Origin: Acidaminococcaceae bacterium
GTDB taxonomy: Bacteria > Bacillota > Negativicutes > Acidaminococcales > Acidaminococcaceae
Assembly: GCA_022484685.1 (NCBI GenBank)
Contig: JAKVKY010000003.1
Location: 53,828 to 117,827, forward strand
DNA: 64,000 bases
Reading direction: 5' to 3'
Part shown: positions 25,234 to 33,655 of the stretch, in pieces
How the letters are laid out: the number at the start of each line of letters is the position of its first letter
Numbering within the stretch: the first letter of the stretch is position 1
Translations under genes and position numbers: made by a program
The notes under the pieces: generated by a model
What the model saw: the letters and a program-made list of their open reading frames with translations, nothing else
Database searches by the model: none
Told to the model about the DNA's origin: nothing

Positions 25234-27333
25234 CTAAAAATTCCACACGGCGCCGGTTTTCCACATGCGTCCATAAATACCGGCGTCAAGATCGTTCTTG
25301 TCAAAGACATTATCCAGACCGGCGTAGATACGAAAATCTTTGTTAAACTTTTTGGTCACCAGTATGTTCACTAAGTTGAAGGTATGATCTTCGCCGCTGG
25401 TACTGTAGGTCCCGGTGGTGTAATAAGAATCCGGCACCCGCTGACCATAAGACATCTGGTCCGTTACCAGGGCGCTCCAACCGTTCTCCTTTAAATCATC
25501 GTATCCTACCTGCGCCACACCGGTAAACCGGGCCCGGTTAGCCAGCCAGTTGCCGCTGGTCTCGTCATGGGCATCCAGCCAGGTGCCGGCCAGTTTAAAC
25601 TGCCACTTATCCGTGGCCTGCCAGCCCAGTTGTGTTTCCAAACCTTTAATGCGTGCCTGGCCCACGTTAATATATTTCCAGTTAATCTCTTCCACCCGGG
25701 TAGTCGTAATTAAATTCTTGACCCGGTTATCAAAATACGCTGCCCGGTAAGAAAGCTTACCTTTCTCGCCTTCAAAACCCACATCCCAGCTCTTGGATTC
25801 CTCCGGTTGTAAATTCGGATTGCCATAAATCGTCCGGTACACATCCATGAGCCGATACAAATGGTAATACAAGGCCATGATGGACGGTGCCTTAAACCCT
25901 TCGCCGTAATTGGCCTTAATCCTAAAATCCGGACGGGCACTATAAGTTACGCCCACCTTAGGCGAATAGTGGTCGCCAAAAGCGGAATGATGGTCATAAC
26001 GCACAGCCGGCGTCACAAACCATTTACCAAAATCCATCTCGTCCTGCACATACAGCGCCCGGGTCTGCACCGATTTCTCAGAACTATCTTTGCTGACGCC
26101 GTTCTGCGTGACGCTGCTAATATTATCGCCGCCGTCATTCAGATCGGTGCCCCGCACCTGATTATAAATATATTCACCGCCCACAGTCAGACGATGCTTG
26201 GCATTAGCCTGGTATGTATCCCGGAACTCCATCCCGAATAAATTACGTTCGTTGCTATTAAAATCATAGTCGGGGTTCTGGCCGGTCAGCGCCGCGGCGT
26301 AAATGCGATTCAACATTGGTGAAGAGGTAGTCCCCTGTGCCAAAACATGATTTACAGTCCGGTCATCCCAACCAAAACGGCTGGCATAAACCCGGGCCCT
26401 GGTAGTATGTTTGCCGGTCTGGGCGTCATAAGCCAGACCGTAGTTCGTCTGGGTATAGTCTGTCCAGGTATGTTTATCCTGCGCACTCTGATAAAGTCCA
26501 GGAATAGAAAAAATCTGGTTGTTCTTGGTATAGGTAAAAGTATACGGCTGCAAACCGCTGTCATCGTTGTCGCTGACCAGATGCTGTTTAAAAAAATCCA
26601 CGCTCAGGTTCAGTTTCCGGTGCGCGTCAAAATCGTAATCGGCACTGACACTATACGTCTGGCTGGGACCATAATTGCGATAAGTTTCGGCATCGCCGTT
26701 CATGATCTTACGCTGCTGCTCCAGGCGCACATCTGCCGTGGCGCTCAACTTACCCAGCGCACCGCTGCCCAGATGATACCAGTTGCCCGTGCTGCCACGT
26801 CCCGTGTACAAACCGATACTGCCGCCGGATTTAGTGGATTTTTTGGTAATGATATTAATAACGCCGCCCAGGGCATCCGTACCGTACAAGGCGCTGGCAG
26901 CACCACGCACCACCTCGATGCGGGCGATATTCTGCACATTAATCCGATCCAGCACATGGCTGTTCTCCGCCGAATTGGATTCCTCGTTGGCCACCCGGCG
27001 TCCATTTACCAGCACCAGCGTCTGGTTAGTATTCATGCCCCGCAAACTCAGTTCACTGCCTGCCGGCATATGAGGGCCTGTAATAATATCGGTCTGCTGC
27101 CGCAAAACTTCCTGAACGCTGGTAGCACCGCCGGCTGCAATCTGCTTAGCCGTGATTACCTGTACCGCGGCCGGAATCTTTTGTACATCCTGATCGGTAC
27201 GGGTTGCCGTCACCACAACTTCCGGTAAAGTAAAAGTCTCCAGATTTTCTGTTTCCGTCCCGGCGGCAACAGCTACCGCAGGAGCAATTAAAAAAGCCAT
27301 CAACACATTTATCTTTTTATGATAATTCTTCAT
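25234..27333 (-). CDS. TonB-dependent outer-membrane receptor (siderophore/cobalamin type)
   Basis: 699 residues. Signal peptide ending around VAVAAG (about residue 24), then a TonB-box-like ETFTLPEVVVTATR, a plug domain (about 45-155, with QTLVLVNGRRVANEE and IEVVRGAASALYGTDALGGVINIITKK), and a 22-strand barrel ending in the Phe of AVWNF, the usual terminal residue. It resembles the CirA/BtuB/FepA group. It takes up a large chelate across the outer membrane, so the host has an outer membrane despite Firmicute features. It is divergent from catalase; the shared intergenic palindrome suggests iron/peroxide control. Confidence 0.93.
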   Translation of the reverse strand: MKNYHKKINVLMAFLIAPAVAVAAGTETENLETFTLPEVVVTATRTDQDVQKIPAAVQVITAKQIAAGGATSVQEVLRQQTDIITGPHMPAGSELSLRGMNTNQTLVLVNGRRVANEESNSAENSHVLDRINVQNIARIEVVRGAASALYGTDALGGVINIITKKSTKSGGSIGLYTGRGSTGNWYHLGSGALGKLSATADVRLEQQRKIMNGDAETYRNYGPSQTYSVSADYDFDAHRKLNLSVDFFKQHLVSDNDDSGLQPYTFTYTKNNQIFSIPGLYQSAQDKHTWTDYTQTNYGLAYDAQTGKHTTRARVYASRFGWDDRTVNHVLAQGTTSSPMLNRIYAAALTGQNPDYDFNSNERNLFGMEFRDTYQANAKHRLTVGGEYIYNQVRGTDLNDGGDNISSVTQNGVSKDSSEKSVQTRALYVQDEMDFGKWFVTPAVRYDHHSAFGDHYSPKVGVTYSARPDFRIKANYGEGFKAPSIMALYYHLYRLMDVYRTIYGNPNLQPEESKSWDVGFEGEKGKLSYRAAYFDNRVKNLITTTRVEEINWKYINVGQARIKGLETQLGWQATDKWQFKLAGTWLDAHDETSGNWLANRARFTGVAQVGYDDLKENGWSALVTDQMSYGQRVPDSYYTTGTYSTSGEDHTFNLVNILVTKKFNKDFRIYAGLDNVFDKNDLDAGIYGRMWKTGAVWNF

Positions 27334-27464
27334 AGAAGACTCCCCTGTTTTCCATCCCCAAAATTATTTTTAAGTTCACTTTATATGTTTTTATCTTAAC
27401 ATAAAAAAGCCACAGAAGGAAGTGTTTTCTAGGCCCATTCCTATTAATTCCAATTGATACTGAT

Positions 27465-27480
27465 TACTAACTAATTAGTA
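27465..27480. promoter_or_regulatory. Candidate Fur/PerR-type operator between TonB receptor and catalase
   Basis: A perfect 6-4-6 palindrome, TACTAA-CTAA-TTAGTA, sits next to GATACTGATTA, which shares 9 of 11 bases with a Fur-box half. It lies immediately upstream of the catalase -35 at 27491. No other strong palindrome is visible in this 248-base divergent gap. Confidence 0.4.
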
Positions 27481-27490
27481 CTTATTCTCA

Positions 27491-27519
27491 TTGACTTTTA
27501 AATACCAGAATTGTAAAAT
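27491..27519 (+). promoter_or_regulatory. Catalase promoter
   Basis: TTGACT (27491-27496), a 17-base spacer, and TAAAAT (27514-27519), about 60 bases before the katA ATG. Confidence 0.7.
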
Positions 27520-27581
27520 GTAATTGTACGAAGCGTATAAATTTTTAAATAATTATTTTCAAGTCCAGAAGGAGGCTTACC

Positions 27582-29249
27582 ATGGAGAAAAAGAAATTCA
27601 CTAACCTGACCAACGAAGTGGGCGCGCCCATTGCCGATAACGAGAATGCGATTACCGCTGGTCCCCGCGGTCCGGTGATGATGCAGGATGTCTGGCTGCT
27701 GGAAAAGATGGCGCACTTTAACCGTGAAGTTATTCCTGAACGCCGCATGCATGCCAAAGGCTGGGGCGCTTATGGCCAGCTGACCGTTACGGAAGACATC
27801 AGTAAATATACCAAAGCCAAAGTTTTGCAAAAAGGTAAAGTAACTCCCATGTTCATCCGTCTGTCCACCGTGGCCGGTGAACGCGGCGCCGCTGACTGCG
27901 AACGTGATATTCGCGGCTGTGCGATGAAGTTCTATACCGAAGAAGGCAACTGGGATCTGGTAGGCAACAACACCCCCACGTTCTTCATTCGCGATGTCCA
28001 TAATTTCAGCGACCTGAACCGCGCGGTAAAACGCGATCCCCATACGGGCCGCCGCAGTGCACAAAACAACTGGGACTTCTGGACACTGCTGCCGGAATGC
28101 TTCCACCAGATCACCGTGGTCATGAGCGACCGCGGCATCCCTGCCACCCTGCGCAACATGGATATGTTCGGCGAGCATACTTTCAGCTTATATAATGCCA
28201 AGAATGAACGGGTGTGGTGCAAATTCCATTTCAAGACCCAGCAGGGCATTAAGTGCCTGACCAACGAAGAAGCCGCCAAGATTAACGGCATGGACCGTGA
28301 CTATCACGGCCGTGATTTATACGAAGCCATCGAACGCGGCGATTATCCCAAGTGGACCATGTACATCCAGGTGATGACCGAAGAACAAGCCAAACATCAT
28401 TATGAGAATCCCTTCGATATCACTAAGATCTGGCGTCACAAAGAATTTCCGCTCATCAAGGTGGGCGTCCTGGAACTGAACCGCAACCCGGAAAACTATT
28501 TCGCCGAAGTGGAACAAGCCGCTTTTGATCCGGCCCACGTGGTACCCGGCATCGGTTTCTCCCCGGACCGTTTCCTGCAGGGCAGGATTTTTGCTTACGG
28601 CGATGCGCAACGCTATCGTCTGGGCGTCAATCACCATGAGATTCCTGTAAACAAAGCTAAATGCCAGGTCAACGATTATCATCGTGATGGCGCTATGCGC
28701 ACCGATGGCAACTATGGCGCAGCTCCGGCGTATACGCCGAACAGCTATGGTTCCTGGGAAGCTCAACCGCAATTTGCAGAACCGCCTCTGGACCTGGAAG
28801 GCGCTATGTGGCGTTACGATCCCAAGGACGACCCCACGGATGACTGCTTCCGTGCCGGCGGCGACCTGTGGCGCGTGATGACCGAAGACAAGAAAGAACT
28901 GTTGATTCATAATACCGCTGCCGACCTGGCGGCCGTAACCCAGAATATTCAGTACCGGCACGCAGTACACTGCTACCTGGCGGACAAAGCTTACGGTGAA
29001 CGTCTGACCAAGGCATTGAAACTGGATTTGCAAAAAGTTATCGAACTGTCCAAGCTGGACAATGACGGCCTGATTAAAGCTACCCTGCCTGCTCACGCAG
29101 GTCAGGAACGGGTAGCAACCTTAGAAGCAACTAAAAAAATGAAGGCGACTAAACCCATGGCTAAAGCTATGGAAGCCGTTAAAGCTTTGGGAAAAAATAC
29201 TAAACCCGCAACTCCTAAAACCACCGAAAAAACTCATAGCAAAAAGTAA
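27582..29249 (+). CDS. katA: Haem catalase with Lys/Ala-rich C-terminal tail
   Basis: 555 residues; small-subunit catalases are usually about 480-510. It decomposes hydrogen peroxide. Catalytic His57 is in [12 protein letters not shown], and distal Asn130 in [12 protein letters not shown]. The proximal haem Tyr is in [14 protein letters not shown], and the NADPH-binding clade 3 layout is recognisable. GAAGGAGG lies before the ATG. Residues from about 512 on are low-complexity and basic ([18 protein letters not shown], then [15 protein letters not shown]). They are of the same flavour as the Lys/Ala repeat protein encoded next, suggesting shared recombination or a role in nucleic-acid/polyanion binding. 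Confidence 0.96.
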   Translation: MEKKKFTNLTNEVGAPIADNENAITAGPRGPVMMQDVWLLEKMAHFNREVIPERRMHAKGWGAYGQLTVTEDISKYTKAKVLQKGKVTPMFIRLSTVAGERGAADCERDIRGCAMKFYTEEGNWDLVGNNTPTFFIRDVHNFSDLNRAVKRDPHTGRRSAQNNWDFWTLLPECFHQITVVMSDRGIPATLRNMDMFGEHTFSLYNAKNERVWCKFHFKTQQGIKCLTNEEAAKINGMDRDYHGRDLYEAIERGDYPKWTMYIQVMTEEQAKHHYENPFDITKIWRHKEFPLIKVGVLELNRNPENYFAEVEQAAFDPAHVVPGIGFSPDRFLQGRIFAYGDAQRYRLGVNHHEIPVNKAKCQVNDYHRDGAMRTDGNYGAAPAYTPNSYGSWEAQPQFAEPPLDLEGAMWRYDPKDDPTDDCFRAGGDLWRVMTEDKKELLIHNTAADLAAVTQNIQYRHAVHCYLADKAYGERLTKALKLDLQKVIELSKLDNDGLIKATLPAHAGQERVATLEATKKMKATKPMAKAMEAVKALGKNTKPATPKTTEKTHSKK

Positions 29250-29272
29250 AATAAAAACTAGGACTTTCCTGT

Positions 29273-29307
29273 AACCGGATGTAATTATTTTACATCCGGT
29301 TTTTTTA
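29273..29307 (+). terminator. Catalase terminator
   Basis: AACCGGATGTAA pairs with TTACATCCGGTT, followed by seven T residues. Confidence 0.9.
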
Positions 29308-29340
29308 TGAATTTTTTTCTTTCTAAAGCGCATTTTTAGG

Positions 29341-29369
29341 TTGACGGCGCGTGCTTTCGCGTGTACAAT
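29341..29369 (+). promoter_or_regulatory. Promoter of the Lys/Ala repeat protein
   Basis: TTGACG (29341-29346), a 17-base GC-rich spacer, and TACAAT (29364-29369). The ~100-base leader to the ATG contains a GAAATG/CATTTC hairpin. Confidence 0.7.
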
Positions 29370-29471
29370 AATCTAAAGGAAATGAAAAATTATTTCATTT
29401 CGTTTAGTATTTTTGGAAAAAGCGCTCAGCGCATTTTGCGACTGGAGCAGCGAAAAGAGGTAAAGGAAAAG

Positions 29472-29867
29472 ATGGCAACAACGAAAAAAGCAACCGCTAA
29501 GAAAACCGTAGCCAAGAAGGCCACTGCAAAGAAAGCAACCGCCAAGAAAACGACTGCTAAGAAGACAGTAGCTAAGAAAGTTTCTGCAGCAAAGGTTGCA
29601 GCAAAGAAGGCTCCTGCCAAGAAGGCAGCTGCTAAGAAGACTACGACTAAGAAAACGGCTGCTAAGAAAACTACCGCCAAAAAGACCGTAGCCAAAAAAG
29701 TTTCTGCTGCAAAGGTCGCTGTTAAGAAAGCTGTAAAAAAGGTAGCTGCTAAGAAGACAGCTGCTAAGAAAACCGTAGCTAAGAAAGTTACCAAGAAAGC
29801 TCCTGCTAAAAAGGCAGCTGCCAAGAAGACCGTAGCTAAGAAAGCTACCAAGAAAGCCAAGAAATAA
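29472..29867 (+). CDS. Histone H1-like Lys/Ala repeat protein
   Basis: 131 residues from ATG 29472 (AAAGGA 6 bases upstream). It is built almost wholly of AKKxxAKK units ([15 protein letters not shown], with [15 protein letters not shown] twice), and has no acidic residue that I can find. It resembles the C-terminal domains of eukaryotic histone H1 and bacterial AlgP/HctB-type proteins, which bind DNA or polyphosphate without folding. It has its own promoter and terminator, so it is probably an abundant monocistronic nucleoid protein. Codons alternate AAG/AAA and GCT/GCA/GCC, so the protein repeat is selected, not just the DNA repeat. The role is inferred from composition. Confidence 0.8.
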   Translation: MATTKKATAKKTVAKKATAKKATAKKTTAKKTVAKKVSAAKVAAKKAPAKKAAAKKTTTKKTAAKKTTAKKTVAKKVSAAKVAVKKAVKKVAAKKTAAKKTVAKKVTKKAPAKKAAAKKTVAKKATKKAKK

Positions 29868-29872
29868 TAATC

Positions 29873-29905
29873 AGAACCGGACTGCAAAAGCCCGGTTCTT
29901 TTTTT
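29873..29905 (+). terminator. Terminator of the repeat-protein gene
   Basis: AGAACCGG pairs with CCGGTTCT, followed by a run of T. Confidence 0.88.
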
Positions 29906-29906
29906 G

Positions 29907-29955
29907 CACAAAAATGCACCTGCGCGTGTTAGTTAAAATAACACATGCAGGTGCA
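29907..29955 (-). terminator. Terminator of the CoA-transferase/mutase/MmgE unit
   Basis: A 17-base arm at 29915-29931 (TGCACCTGC...TGTTA) pairs with 29939-29955, with two G-U type mismatches, followed on the minus strand by TTTTT. Confidence 0.8.
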
Positions 29956-29984
29956 ACTAATTTTTACAGGACGTATGGCAATTT

Positions 29985-31340
29985 TTATAAGCAGTTGCGT
30001 AACGCTGTTCTAAAATCTTTTACCTCATCCAACTTATCAACAAGCGCGCACAGCTTAGCGGTTTTTTCTTTACCATAGACCGGTTCGGCCAGCGCCGTAA
30101 ATTTAGCCACGCTGTCTTCCCAGGTCATGGGGCAGGCCGGATCGCCTTTCGGATAATCCACTTCTTTTTCCAGCTTGCGGCCATCTTTTAAAGTCACGAT
30201 AACTTTAGTGGCCAGCTTGGAGGGATCCGTATCATACACTTGTTGGATTTCCGGATCCTGATGCACAGAAATTTTTTGCATCAGCGCCCGGGTTTCCGGA
30301 TCCGCCATAGCGGCCGGACTAAACTGTTCAATACCCACGTTGCCGTATTTCAAAACGCTGGCATCACAGTACTGGATGCTGAACTTGCAACCGTAAGCCG
30401 TTTGCGGATTAGGATTATTAATCAGAGAATCCGTGATGCTGTTCACCAGCACCTCCAGCTTGGCCACATCTGCCGCCGTAAATTTGTTTTCCTTTTGTAA
30501 AACCTGCAGGGCGTACAGACTGGCGTGCGAATGTTTGCAGCAGGGATAAGGTTTAAAAGAATTATCGTCAATCTTAAAACCCAGGCCCAGACCGGCGGTT
30601 AATTTTTCCAGATGCGGTTCCTGGACCATGGCGTGGCAGAAACCTTTCTCGCCTTCCAGAATTTTAGTAGCCCCGGTAAAACCTTCCTTTGCCAGATAAG
30701 CAGACAGCACGCCGGCATAAGAACTCTTGCCCGTATGCAGCGGTTTACTCATGGCGCCTTCCTTGACGAATTCCCACAGACCGGCGGCCTGAGTGCCGGC
30801 GCTGCCCAGACAATGCAGGGTCTGTTCCGCATTCAGTCCCAGAATTTTGGCGGCCGAAGTGCCGGCGCCGATAGCGCCTACCGTACCGGTGGTATGCCAG
30901 AAAAAGTAGGATTCAGGAATGACGGCTTCACCCACCCGGGCGCAGACTTCGTAACCTGCCACCACTGCCGTCAAAACATCCTTGCCACTTTTATGTTCTT
31001 TTTCCGCAATGGCAAAAGCCGGCGGAATGACCACGGTAGCAATATGGATGATGGAAGGATTGTGCAGATCGTCAAAATCCAGGGTATGGGAATTAGCGCC
31101 GTTACAAAAAGCGGCGTTCAGCGCATTAGCTGTCAGTCCCTCCCCGGAAAGCACACTGGCCTCATCCTCTTGCGCCGTCAAGATCACCTTGCGCAGGATC
31201 TGCGCCGGTTTTTCCCGGCTGCCGCGAATCCCTACTCCCAGCCAGTCCAGGATGCACTGTTTTGTTTTGCGCACCGTAGCCGGAGACAGATCGCTATATT
31301 TCAAATTCGCCGTAAAATCAGCTAAGATTTTTGTCGTCAT
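29985..31340 (-). CDS. MmgE/PrpD-family protein (2-methylcitrate dehydratase-like)
   Basis: 451 residues. Members include 2-methylcitrate dehydratase (PrpD) and cis-aconitate decarboxylase. Family features: NGANSHTLDFDDLHNPSIIHIATVVIPPAFAIAE in the N-terminal helical domain (about 75-115), HTTGTVGAIGAGTSAAKILGL, and KPYPCCKHSHASLYAL, which contains the conserved catalytic Lys/Cys-His region. It is last in the CoA-transferase and mutase operon. No methylcitrate synthase or lyase is visible, so the 2-methylcitrate cycle is not supported, and the substrate is open. Confidence 0.88.
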   Translation of the reverse strand: MTTKILADFTANLKYSDLSPATVRKTKQCILDWLGVGIRGSREKPAQILRKVILTAQEDEASVLSGEGLTANALNAAFCNGANSHTLDFDDLHNPSIIHIATVVIPPAFAIAEKEHKSGKDVLTAVVAGYEVCARVGEAVIPESYFFWHTTGTVGAIGAGTSAAKILGLNAEQTLHCLGSAGTQAAGLWEFVKEGAMSKPLHTGKSSYAGVLSAYLAKEGFTGATKILEGEKGFCHAMVQEPHLEKLTAGLGLGFKIDDNSFKPYPCCKHSHASLYALQVLQKENKFTAADVAKLEVLVNSITDSLINNPNPQTAYGCKFSIQYCDASVLKYGNVGIEQFSPAAMADPETRALMQKISVHQDPEIQQVYDTDPSKLATKVIVTLKDGRKLEKEVDYPKGDPACPMTWEDSVAKFTALAEPVYGKEKTAKLCALVDKLDEVKDFRTALRNCL

Positions 31341-31399
31341 AATCTTCTCTCCTAAGCGGTGGCAGTAGCGCTGAAAAATTCGTGCCCTACCACTGCTTT

Positions 31400-31789
31400 T
31401 TATTTTACGTTAGCCTTTATAAATTCTACAACCTTAGTCGTCGGCGTGCCCGGTGTAAAGACTTCCTTAATGCCGGCAGCCTTCAAACCGGGGATATCGG
31501 CTTCCGGGATAACACCGCCGCCAATAACCAGCACATTCTTCATGCCCTTGGCTTTTAATAATTCTACGACCTTGGGAAACAGGGTGTTGTGGGCACCGGA
31601 AAGCAAACTCAGTGCCACCACGTTCACATCATCCTGCAGAGCTGCTTCCGCAATCTGTTCCGGGGTCAGCCGGATACCGGTGTAAATTACTTCAAAACCT
31701 GCATCGCGCAGGGCACGGGCTACCACCTTAGCGCCGCGATCATGACCATCCAGGCCGGGTTTTGCTACCAATACTTTTACGTTTGCCAT
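31400..31789 (-). CDS. Methylmalonyl-CoA mutase, small B12-binding subunit
   Basis: 129 residues, a stand-alone cobalamin-binding Rossmann domain. The B12-binding signature is clear: [29 protein letters not shown] (DxHxxG, His the lower cobalt ligand), LSLLSGAH, and [11 protein letters not shown]. It pairs with the large subunit upstream, the two-gene arrangement seen in archaea and anaerobes. AAGGAG lies before the ATG. Confidence 0.94.
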   Translation of the reverse strand: MANVKVLVAKPGLDGHDRGAKVVARALRDAGFEVIYTGIRLTPEQIAEAALQDDVNVVALSLLSGAHNTLFPKVVELLKAKGMKNVLVIGGGVIPEADIPGLKAAGIKEVFTPGTPTTKVVEFIKANVK

Positions 31790-31879
31790 AATTTTATCTC
31801 CTTGTTATTTTAATAACATCTGAACTTTTAGCTGGCGGCAGCTACTGAGCACCGCCAGCTTCTGATAACGCCGTCATTT

Positions 31880-33529
31880 TTAGAAGGCACTGCTGGATTT
31901 ATACTCGCCAAAGACTTCCTTCATCACGCCGCAGATCTCGCCCAAAGTAGCGTAAGTCTTCACGGCGGCAATTAAGTACGGCATAGTATTCTCAGTACCT
32001 TCGCAGGCTTTCTTTAAATCTGCCAAAGCTTTAGCCACAGCCTTCTGGTCGCGTTTAGCCTTAATCTCGTTGGTGTGCTTAATCTGGCGTTCAGCCACGG
32101 TCATATCCACTACCACGTTTTCCTGTTTGCCGAGAGCTTTATTATCAGTATACTTGTTGACGCCGACCACGGTGATGTGACCGTCTTCGATACCCTTCTG
32201 ATAAGCGTAAGCGTGTGCGGCCATCTCGCCCTGCATGTAGCCTTGCTCAATAGCAGCTACGGCGCCGCCCATCTTGTCAATCTTTTCGATATATTCCATC
32301 GCTTCTTTTTCCATCTTGTCCGTCAAAGCTTCGACATAATAGGAACCGGCCATAGGATCGATGGTGTCGGTGATGCCACTTTCCAGGGCCAGCATCTGCT
32401 GGGTGCGCAGCGCCAAAGTGGCGGAAGCTTCGGAGGGCAGAGCCAGGGCTTCGTCGTACGCGCAGCAGGCCATGGACTGGGTGCCGCCCAAAATAGCGCT
32501 CAGTGCCTGCCAGGTGACACGGACGGCGTTATTCAAAGGCTGTTGAGCGGTGAGCACGCTGCCGGCGGTATGGGTATGGAACCGCAGCATCATAGCCTTG
32601 GGCACGGTGGCGCCAAAACGTTCTTTCATCAGGCGGGCCCACAGACGGCGGGCCGCACGGAACTTGGCAATTTCTTCAAACAGGTTCAAACCGGCGGTGA
32701 AAATCCAGGAGATACCGGGTGCGAAATCATCCACCTTCTGGCCGGCCTTGATAGCGCCTTCGATATAGGCAATAGCATTAGAGAAGGCAAAAGCGATTTC
32801 CTGCACAGGAGAAGCGCCGGCTTCACGAATATGGTAAGCGCCTACGCTGATCGTATTCCACTTAGGAATATTCTTAGAGCAGTAAGCGAATGTATCAGTT
32901 ACCAGACGCATGGACGGACGAGGCGGGAAAATGTAAGTACCACGGGCGATGTATTCCTTCAGCACATCGTTCTGAATGGTGCCCCGCAGTTGTTCCGGCT
33001 TCACGCCTTTCTTTTCGCCGACGGCTACATACATAGCCAGCAGCACGGCAGCCGGTCCGTTAATGGTCATGGAAGTGGAAACCTTATCCAGGGGGATACC
33101 GTCAAATAATTTTTCCATATCATCCAGGGTATCAATGGCCACGCCCACCTTGCCAACTTCGCCGTGGCTTAAAGCAGCGTCGCTGTCCAGGCCGATCTGG
33201 GTGGGCAGGTCCATGGCTACGGAAAGTCCGGTCTGGCCGGCCTGCAGTAAATATTTATAACGGGCATTGGTCTCTTCGGCGGTAGCAAAACCGGCATAAG
33301 CGCGCATGGTCCACAGACGGCCACGGTACATGGTAGGTTGTACGCCCCGGGTAAAAGGATAACTGCCCGGGAAACCTAACTTGTCGTTGTAATCAAAATC
33401 CTCAATATCCAACGGGGTATACACAGATTTAACTGCGAATTTTTTTCTTTCCGGGAACTTGGCGGTAGCCTTGGCTACCTTGGCTTCATAAGTTGCTAAA
33501 CCTGCTTTAACTTTCGTATAATCTGTCAT
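31880..33529 (-). CDS. Methylmalonyl-CoA mutase, large catalytic subunit
   Basis: 549 residues, the TIM-barrel substrate-binding part that interconverts succinyl-CoA and (R)-methylmalonyl-CoA by a B12 radical mechanism. TMYRGRLWTMRAYAGFATAEE carries the substrate Tyr of true methylmalonyl-CoA mutases (isobutyryl- and 2-hydroxyisobutyryl-CoA mutases differ here), although the usual RQY is RAY. Other landmarks are DLPTQIGLDSD, MTINGPAAVLLAMYVA, RFHTHTAGSVLTAQQPLNN and QSMACCAYDEALALPSE. It probably serves propionate formation from succinate. No epimerase, decarboxylase or MeaB chaperone lies in the window. AGAGGAGG lies before the ATG. Confidence 0.94.
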   Translation of the reverse strand: MTDYTKVKAGLATYEAKVAKATAKFPERKKFAVKSVYTPLDIEDFDYNDKLGFPGSYPFTRGVQPTMYRGRLWTMRAYAGFATAEETNARYKYLLQAGQTGLSVAMDLPTQIGLDSDAALSHGEVGKVGVAIDTLDDMEKLFDGIPLDKVSTSMTINGPAAVLLAMYVAVGEKKGVKPEQLRGTIQNDVLKEYIARGTYIFPPRPSMRLVTDTFAYCSKNIPKWNTISVGAYHIREAGASPVQEIAFAFSNAIAYIEGAIKAGQKVDDFAPGISWIFTAGLNLFEEIAKFRAARRLWARLMKERFGATVPKAMMLRFHTHTAGSVLTAQQPLNNAVRVTWQALSAILGGTQSMACCAYDEALALPSEASATLALRTQQMLALESGITDTIDPMAGSYYVEALTDKMEKEAMEYIEKIDKMGGAVAAIEQGYMQGEMAAHAYAYQKGIEDGHITVVGVNKYTDNKALGKQENVVVDMTVAERQIKHTNEIKAKRDQKAVAKALADLKKACEGTENTMPYLIAAVKTYATLGEICGVMKEVFGEYKSSSAF

Positions 33530-33655
33530 GATTCTTCCTCCTCTATTTGCTTTTCCGTTTTGCCTTTTGCTTTCTAGTTTCTAGTTTTGTTTCTCCATTT
33601 TACTTTTTTAGTTTTACTTTTTTAGTTTTGTCTTTTAATTTTGCTTTTCTATTTT
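33530..33655 (-). repeat. A-rich leader with direct repeats before the mutase gene
   Basis: On the plus strand the gap is T-rich. It contains two tandem 14-base copies of TACTTTTTTAGTTT (33601-33614, 33615-33628) and a TTTCTAG duplication near 33580. The transcript (minus) is an unstructured A-rich leader ending at AGAGGAGG. No terminator is seen, so cat and the mutase are probably co-transcribed. Confidence 0.6.

Noticed and set aside
25861..27228. Long plus-strand open frames opposite the TonB receptor
   Set aside because: Antisense to a clearly conserved receptor, with no recognisable domain; a consequence of codon bias.
29426..29911. 161-codon open frame opposite the Lys/Ala repeat gene
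   Set aside because: It reads as a monotonous F/L/A/V string that mirrors the AAG/GCT codons of the real gene; no ribosome site or family features.
32075..33109. 344-codon plus-strand frame opposite the mutase large subunit
   Set aside because: Antisense shadow of a highly conserved enzyme; no start site or domain evidence.
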